Position numbers and translations under genes: made by a program. The notes beneath the pieces are model-generated. The model did no database searches and had not been told where the DNA came from. It worked only from the letters and a program-made list of their open reading frames with translations. Shown here one piece after another: positions 14,138-18,280 of a DNA stretch of 18,280 nucleotides (its first letter is position 1; each line of letters begins with the position of its first letter). This stretch comes from Flavobacteriaceae bacterium (GTDB taxonomy: Bacteria > Bacteroidota > Bacteroidia > Flavobacteriales > Flavobacteriaceae): assembly GCA_018672145.1 (NCBI GenBank), contig JABHGH010000086.1:1-18280 (forward strand). The letters run 5' to 3'.

Positions 14138-16488
14138 CACCAATTTATTCGATACATGACGGAGGGGACAGCTCCAAAAATAGAGAACTTAACGGCCTCA
14201 TTTTGTTGTGTCTCTCTGTTTTGCCTAAAGTTTACACTTGCAGCGTTTTTTCGATTATAAACATTATAAACACCAAAAATCCATTGACCTTGGCGTCCAT
14301 TTTTTTCAGGTCTTTTCAGAGTTGCTGAAATATCCATTCTATGATAGTCGGGCAAACGGTTGTTGTTTCTCGTGCCATAGTTTGGTACTCGCAAACCACC
14401 AAATTCGTATTGTCCAATAGGATAGGTTGTTGGCTGACCTGTTTGGTACAAGAAGTTAGCATTGAATCTCCACTTTTTGTTCAGCTTATAACTTGTATTT
14501 ACACTCAGGTCATGTCTTTTGTCATATGCATTAGGGTACCATTTTCCTTTGTTGATCCCTAAGTCTCCGATTCCTAAACCTGGTGTTTTTTGTTCAGATT
14601 TTGACCATGTGTAAGCTAACCAATACTGAACTGGTCCCATGGATTTTTTAAACAAAAATTCTGCTCCGTATGCGCGAACATCTCCTGCCATAGTGATTTG
14701 TTCTACTGCGTCATTGGCAACCAAGTCGGCACCATCGATATAATCGAGTCTGTTGCGCACGTTCTTGTAAAAACCTTCAATTTCAATACTTTGTTGAGAT
14801 GAAGTTTCGATTACATACCCAACAGCCCATTGATCCAATTGTTGTGGTTTGAGATGCGGTCCGCTAGGAGCCCAGATGTCAAGTGGAGCAGGAGAACTCG
14901 TATTGGAAATCAAATGCAAATATTGGTTGAGTCTGTTGTATGATGCTTTTAGTGCGCTGTTTTCAAAAGCATATGAAAGAGTTAGTCTAGGCTCTACATT
15001 GCTATATGTTGCCGAACTTTTGTCAGTGGGGTAGATACCAATCGGGTTCCCTTTTTCATATATGCTTAATGTACTATTATACGAGGTGGTTTGCCCATTT
15101 GCATACATGAAGAGATTTTCTTGTCCCAATCTAGTGAAATGGTTAAAGCGTAAGCCAAACTGAAGAGAAAACTGATCTGAAAGATCATGAGTAACGTCTG
15201 CATAGAAAGCGTGTTCCATCGCATACTTTTTTTGCAACTGCTCTGCGTTGATTCCTGAATCAGCTCTAGCGGGCTCTATAAAGCCTGGGTTGAAGGAGTA
15301 GTATGTTGATTGTAACCCAAAATCAAATGTTGTTTTTTCGGTGGCATAATAAGAAAAATCATATTTCAGATTGAGATTTTGGATGCCAGAATTCCAATCA
15401 AAACCGGCGAAATCGAGTAAGAGACCATAATAGTAGTCGCTATAAATCAAAGATAAGTTTGAGAACAACCGTTCTGAAAACAAATGATTCCATCTCAAAT
15501 TCAAAACAGCATTTCCATAGGTATTGACAAAGCTTTCATCGACATTGAACACATCACGTCCGAAATAACCAGAAACATATAGTTTGTCTCTTTCATTGAT
15601 GGGAAAACTCATTTTTGTATTCAGATCGTAAAAGTATGCGCTGTTTGGATTGTCGGTGAGTTTTAAAAACAGGTGAGCATATGTGCCCCGCCCGCCGACT
15701 ACAAAGCTACCTTTTCCCAAAGGACCTTCTGCAAGCAATCGACTGGTTATTAGTCCAATACCGCCACTCAATTTGAAATCTTCACGATTTCCCTCTTTCT
15801 GATAAATATTGAGAACAGAAGACAGCCGTCCCCCGTATTTTGCAGGAATACCCCCCTTGTAGAGACGTAGATCTTTAATAGCATCGGGGTTGAAAACAGA
15901 GAAAAATCCAAAGAGGTGTGAGGAGTTATAAATTGTTGCTTCATCAAGAAGGATAAGGTTTTGATCTGCCGACCCACCTCGTACGTTAAATCCAGAAGCA
16001 CCTTCTCCAGCACTCGTAACACCAGGAAGCAGCTGAATCGTTTTCAATACGTCAGGCTCACCAAATACCGCTGGAGTTTGGAGTACGGTTTTTGACAAAA
16101 GCCGATTGACACTCATCTCGGGTTTTTTAATATTTACTTGTTCGCTGTTGTCGGTAACAACAATTTCATCAAGCTCTTCAGCAGCTAGATCGAGTAAAAT
16201 GTTTTCACGAGTATTCTCGGTTAGAGATATAGATATTCGTTTGGTTTCATAACCAAGATACTGCACGACTAAGGTATATTCACCAACGGGCACGCTAATG
16301 GAGTAGAATCCATAGCTGTTAGTAACTGTCCCTTTGTTGAGCTCGGGAATAAGCATGGTGACACCTAATAAGGTCTCTTTAGATAAAGAGTCGGAAACAT
16401 CACCGCTTAGAGTTACTCGTTTTTGTGCAGGTGCTATATGTAGAAATAATAGAAATAAAGTGACACAACCAATACGGCGCATTTGCAT
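14137..16488 (-). CDS. TonB-dependent outer-membrane receptor with carboxypeptidase-like N-terminal domain
   Basis: This encodes 783 residues. Residues 1-22 form a signal peptide ending APAQ. A carboxypeptidase-regulatory-like beta-sandwich follows (about 24-105, with GVTMLIPELNKGTVTNSYGFYSI and LVVQYLGYETKRI). The plug domain spans about 130-235, with LPGVTSAGEGASGFNVRGGS, QNLILLDEATIYN and KGGIPAKYGGRLSSVLNI. The rest is beta-barrel, ending in the aromatic VMYRINW. It imports an unknown ligand across the outer membrane using TonB energy. The start is placed at the ATG at 16488; the ATG at 16482 is also possible, while the GTG at 16500 overlaps the -7 element. The gene is first in an operon with DUF4249, murQ and DUF6095. 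Its first codons lie inside one arm of an inverted repeat that encloses its promoter, so expression may be phase variable. Confidence 0.92.
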   Translation of the reverse strand: MQMRRIGCVTLFLLFLHIAPAQKRVTLSGDVSDSLSKETLLGVTMLIPELNKGTVTNSYGFYSISVPVGEYTLVVQYLGYETKRISISLTENTRENILLDLAAEELDEIVVTDNSEQVNIKKPEMSVNRLLSKTVLQTPAVFGEPDVLKTIQLLPGVTSAGEGASGFNVRGGSADQNLILLDEATIYNSSHLFGFFSVFNPDAIKDLRLYKGGIPAKYGGRLSSVLNIYQKEGNREDFKLSGGIGLITSRLLAEGPLGKGSFVVGGRGTYAHLFLKLTDNPNSAYFYDLNTKMSFPINERDKLYVSGYFGRDVFNVDESFVNTYGNAVLNLRWNHLFSERLFSNLSLIYSDYYYGLLLDFAGFDWNSGIQNLNLKYDFSYYATEKTTFDFGLQSTYYSFNPGFIEPARADSGINAEQLQKKYAMEHAFYADVTHDLSDQFSLQFGLRFNHFTRLGQENLFMYANGQTTSYNSTLSIYEKGNPIGIYPTDKSSATYSNVEPRLTLSYAFENSALKASYNRLNQYLHLISNTSSPAPLDIWAPSGPHLKPQQLDQWAVGYVIETSSQQSIEIEGFYKNVRNRLDYIDGADLVANDAVEQITMAGDVRAYGAEFLFKKSMGPVQYWLAYTWSKSEQKTPGLGIGDLGINKGKWYPNAYDKRHDLSVNTSYKLNKKWRFNANFLYQTGQPTTYPIGQYEFGGLRVPNYGTRNNNRLPDYHRMDISATLKRPEKNGRQGQWIFGVYNVYNRKNAASVNFRQNRETQQNEAVKFSIFGAVPSVMYRINW

Positions 16489-16489
16489 A
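16463..16489 (-). repeat. Inverted repeat, receptor-side arm
   Basis: This arm overlaps the start of the receptor gene. Compared with the reverse complement of 16571-16597 it is identical at 23 of 27 positions. The inner 13 bp (16477-16489, GCGCATTTGCATA) are perfect and the similarity stops sharply at the inner edge. Allowing a 2-base gap, similarity extends about six bases further into the gene. Confidence 0.85.
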
Positions 16490-16499
16490 GCAATTTCCA

Positions 16500-16507
16500 C
16501 AAATATA
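16500..16507 (-). promoter_or_regulatory. -7 promoter element for the receptor operon (TATATTTG)
   Basis: The minus strand reads TATATTTG, an exact TAnnTTTG match. It lies inside the 81-bp segment between the two inverted-repeat arms and ends 11 bases before the ATG at 16488, giving a predicted leader of about 5-8 nt. There is no -33 TTG at the usual spacing. No TAnnTTTG element is seen on the plus strand of the segment. Confidence 0.55.
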
Positions 16508-16570
16508 CAACATCATAGTGGTTTGACCCTTTCTTTAGTCTTCCAAAACACCCTTTAATAAGTCCGCGAG

Positions 16571-16597
16571 TATGCAAATGCGCTGTAGTGGTTAAGT
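16571..16597 (+). repeat. Inverted repeat, distal arm
   Basis: This arm carries an inverted copy of the receptor gene start: on the plus strand it reads ATG CAA ATG CGC and runs into a TAA at 16593-16595 after seven codons. The inner 13 bp, TATGCAAATGCGC at 16571-16583, are the exact complement of 16477-16489. The sequence beyond the arm has no resemblance to the receptor signal peptide. Confidence 0.85.
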
Positions 16598-16669
16598 GTC
16601 AGAAAACACAATGTTTCCTCTTGACATTTGGGTGGTGAGATCGTCGGGGTATACTTCAGGATAAATGGC

Positions 16670-17416
16670 CTATATCGTCAAACGAGTAATTTGAAGTGTT
16701 TTAATGAGCGTATATAGTGCGGCACTTCCAATAAGCCCATAAGTAATTAGATTGTATTCCACATCCAATGTTCCTTTTTCGATATATCCAGTTAGCATTT
16801 GAAGCCCAAAAAACATCAAGAACAGCATAAGCAGCCCAGTTTTTTCCTTTCGAACGATTTTTCTCCAATTGAACGGAACAAAAGAGCTTTTGTACTTAAA
16901 TGTTTTAGGTAGGAATATTGAGGTATTATTAGCCCACTTGAGATAGGATTCGCCAAATTTATCTCTGAGAAACATTTCCTCTGAAAAGATGATTCTTTCA
17001 TAATAGACCCAGAACATAAGAATAAAAAGAAATAAAAACCAGACCACACCAACATACATGACTATGCTTATCCACATAAAAAAGTTTCATACATATAAGG
17101 GATTTCTTGTTATGGAATAAAGCCCTTTGGTGTTTAGTTCGTCAGCAATTTACCCTTCTTTTGTGTTTCTGCCAGAGGTATTTTTGGGCGTATAGCCGAC
17201 AGTGTAAGCCCGAATAAGAAAACCAAACAAGCCTACAAATATAATTGCAGCTTGCAAGAAATTGCTCATTTTTAAAATGAGGGTTGGTGATTCGATGTCA
17301 ATAGTTGTGTAGTAGACTTGTATGCCAAGTGTGATCCCCACTAGAACCAATGGCAAGTAACTTCGGTATTTAAACAAATAATCTCCTTGACTTTTGAGTT
17401 CTTCTTGAAGAGCCAT
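16670..17416 (-). pseudogene. Isoprenylcysteine carboxyl methyltransferase-like membrane protein, two in-frame stops
   Basis: Read from the ATG at 17416, one frame gives a full 248-codon methyltransferase-family membrane protein broken by TAA at 17152-17150 and TGA at 17089-17087, with no frameshift. The first part has two hydrophobic segments and ends GFLIRAYTVGYTPKNTSGRN. Between the stops the frame reads IADELNTKGLYSITRNPLYV, and after the second stop it continues NFFMW, then YYERIIFSEEMFLRDKFGESYLKWA. The family consensus is about EGQxADxLNTTGxYSxxRHPLYxGNFFMW. So TAA stands for a Gln codon (CAA), TGA for a Gly codon (GGA), and the conserved His of RHPLY is now Asn. The damage points to a recent pseudogene. 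Family members methylate lipids or prenylated substrates; the original substrate is unknown. A short functional C-terminal protein from the ATG at 17077 is unlikely. Confidence 0.82.
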
Positions 17417-17482
17417 AGATATTGCTTTTTAAATTAAAAATAAAGGGCATGTAATTATTCATGTGACAAACAATCATTGAAT

Positions 17483-17848
17483 CTATTTTTTTGAAAAATA
17501 GAGCATGGGAATTCTATTAACGCTTACTTGGTAGAATCCTTTTGGAAGATTCCGAACGGCTATTATTCCGTTGACATTGAGCCTACCTTTTTGAAACTCC
17601 CTGCCTAGGCTGTAACTAATAAGGTAGAATGTGTTAGAATTGAAGTTGTGATCTATGCTTATGAAACCCCCAATAGTTTGGACGTTTTTAGTCAATTCTA
17701 AATAGGCGTTATCTTTTTTGGACTTGGTGTTTTTGAGCTCTGTCCTATCTTTTTGATTTCCATGATTATTTTCGGTCATGGTTTCTTGTGCATTTCATTT
17801 CAAACCAATAAGAAACAATCCAAACATTAGGTAGTATATAGAATTCAT
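17483..17848 (-). pseudogene. Small secreted protein with T9SS sorting-domain-like tail, TGA in the signal peptide
   Basis: From the ATG at 17848 the frame reads MNSIYYLMFGLFLIGLK, then TGA at 17797-17795, then NAQETMTENNHGN and on to the TAG at 17483. The first part plus NAQ is a good signal peptide with a typical flavobacterial cleavage site, so the stop lies inside it. After a polar, charged linker, the last 60-65 residues resemble a type A sorting domain of the type IX secretion system or a DUF3244-like beta-sandwich: YSLGREFQKG, then IIAVRNLPKGFYQVSV, ending LYFSKK. There is no room for a cargo domain, so an intact version would be a sorting-type domain with almost no passenger. Translation restarting at the ATG at 17779 would give a protein without a signal. 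The product is not firmly identified. Confidence 0.55.
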
Positions 17849-18060
17849 TTTGAAATAAGATTTTAGATTAGGGTTTTAAAAATGGAATTTTTGAATTTAC
17901 GTTTCAAAAAACGAAGGGGTTGTTTAATTATTCGCAATTGAATGTAATAGCGAATATTGTCTGTGATGGATTGAAAAGAATCCGATCGATAAATGGTGTT
18001 AGGTCGTAGGTTGGGCATAATTATCATCAGATTTGGGTCTGAGTTACCTAACAGATGTAT

Positions 18061-18089
18061 AAAAAAAAGCAACCTCTATGAAGTTGCTT
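18061..18089 (-). terminator. Intrinsic terminator after isocitrate dehydrogenase gene
   Basis: On the minus strand AAGCAAC and GTTGCTT form a perfect 7-bp stem (18083-18089 with 18067-18073) around a 9-nt loop, followed by a run of U residues (18066-18061). It lies about 27 bp after the stop of the partial gene to the right. Confidence 0.85.
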
Positions 18090-18115
18090 AAAAATAATAA
18101 TAATAAGGTTTTTAC

Positions 18116-18280
18116 CTAAGCAAGCGCCTGCTCGAGTTCTTCTTTTATTGCTCTTAGAAACTCTTGCGTGGTGAGATAATGTTCACGTGAAAGCTTATCC
18201 TCATGAATCAGTATAGCAAGGTCTTTAGTCATTTTTCCTTTTTCAACCGTTTGAATACACACTTTTTCAAGGGTGGAGCA
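18116..18280 (-). CDS. icd: NADP-dependent isocitrate dehydrogenase, C-terminal fragment
   Basis: The last 54 residues and the stop of a gene that enters from the right edge are visible. The peptide reads CSTLEKVCIQTVEKGKMTKD, then LAILIHEDKLSREHYLTTQE, then FLRAIKEELEQALA. TVExGKMTKDLAxLIH followed by xxYLxTxEF is the usual C-terminus of the eukaryotic-type, homodimeric NADP isocitrate dehydrogenase, which converts isocitrate to 2-oxoglutarate in the TCA cycle. The catalytic part is outside the window, so cofactor type and completeness cannot be checked. A hairpin terminator follows the stop. Confidence 0.82.
   Translation of the reverse strand, partial: CSTLEKVCIQTVEKGKMTKDLAILIHEDKLSREHYLTTQEFLRAIKEELEQALA

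Noticed and set aside
16498..16500. GTG at 16500 as the receptor start
   Set aside because: It overlaps the -7 element of the promoter, so it would lie upstream of the transcript start.
16598..16669. Possible small hairpin with AAACA/TGTTT between the distal inverted-repeat arm and the methyltransferase pseudogene, as its terminator
   Set aside because: The stem is only about 5 bp and no U-run follows on the minus strand.
17863..18072. A 69-codon open frame on the minus strand between the icd terminator and the secreted-protein pseudogene
   Set aside because: It begins inside the terminator hairpin, has no recognisable domain, signal or promoter, and an Ile/Phe/Arg/Lys-rich composition like translated AT-rich spacer. 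The roughly 210-bp stretch is best treated as intergenic.

Overview
The window looks like an AT-rich chromosomal segment from a member of the Bacteroidetes, most likely Flavobacteriia. The evidence is: the protein types (split transketolase, FKBP lipoprotein with Ca2+-binding repeats, TonB-dependent receptor paired with a DUF4249 lipoprotein, DUF6095, a type IX secretion sorting-domain-like tail); the lack of strong Shine-Dalgarno sequences; and repeated TAnnTTTG-type -7 promoter elements at the expected positions. It is mostly core genome, with one decaying accessory patch at the right end.

Left part (1-3300): an S4-domain RNA-binding protein (minus) is divergent from a plus-strand FKBP-type lipoprotein, which converges on the two-gene transketolase operon (minus). 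Middle plus-strand block (3343-9056): tgt, lptG and a DMT/EamA permease overlap end to start. They are followed by accA and dnaB, each with its own -7 element. For tgt and dnaB this element lies so close to a GTG start that the mRNAs are probably leaderless. A bidirectional terminator at 9061-9086 closes this block and the opposing one.

Minus-strand translation block (12297 down to 9112): thrS, infC, rpmI, rplT, in the classical order, read from a good TTG-N19-TATATTTG promoter. The infC reading frame has no ATG/GTG/TTG at its conserved N-terminus; the start is an ATA codon at 10289-10291, in line with the rare start codons known for IF3 genes.

Upstream minus-strand block (16488 down to 12307): a TonB-dependent receptor, a DUF4249 lipoprotein, the MurNAc-6-phosphate etherase murQ and a small DUF6095 membrane protein, with overlapping or nearly touching ends. 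The receptor promoter lies inside an 81-bp segment bounded by 27-bp inverted repeats (23/27 identical, inner 13 bp perfect). This is the layout of a phase-variable invertible promoter and the most interesting signal in the window. Both arms carry the ATG and first codons of the receptor.

Right end (16670-18280): two adjacent minus-strand genes keep their reading frames but carry nonsense codons. One is an isoprenylcysteine-methyltransferase-like membrane gene with a TAA and a TGA; the other is a short secreted T9SS-tail-like gene with a TGA inside its signal peptide. The window ends in the C-terminus of an NADP-type isocitrate dehydrogenase followed by a hairpin terminator. No rRNA, tRNA, CRISPR, IS element or recombinase gene was seen.
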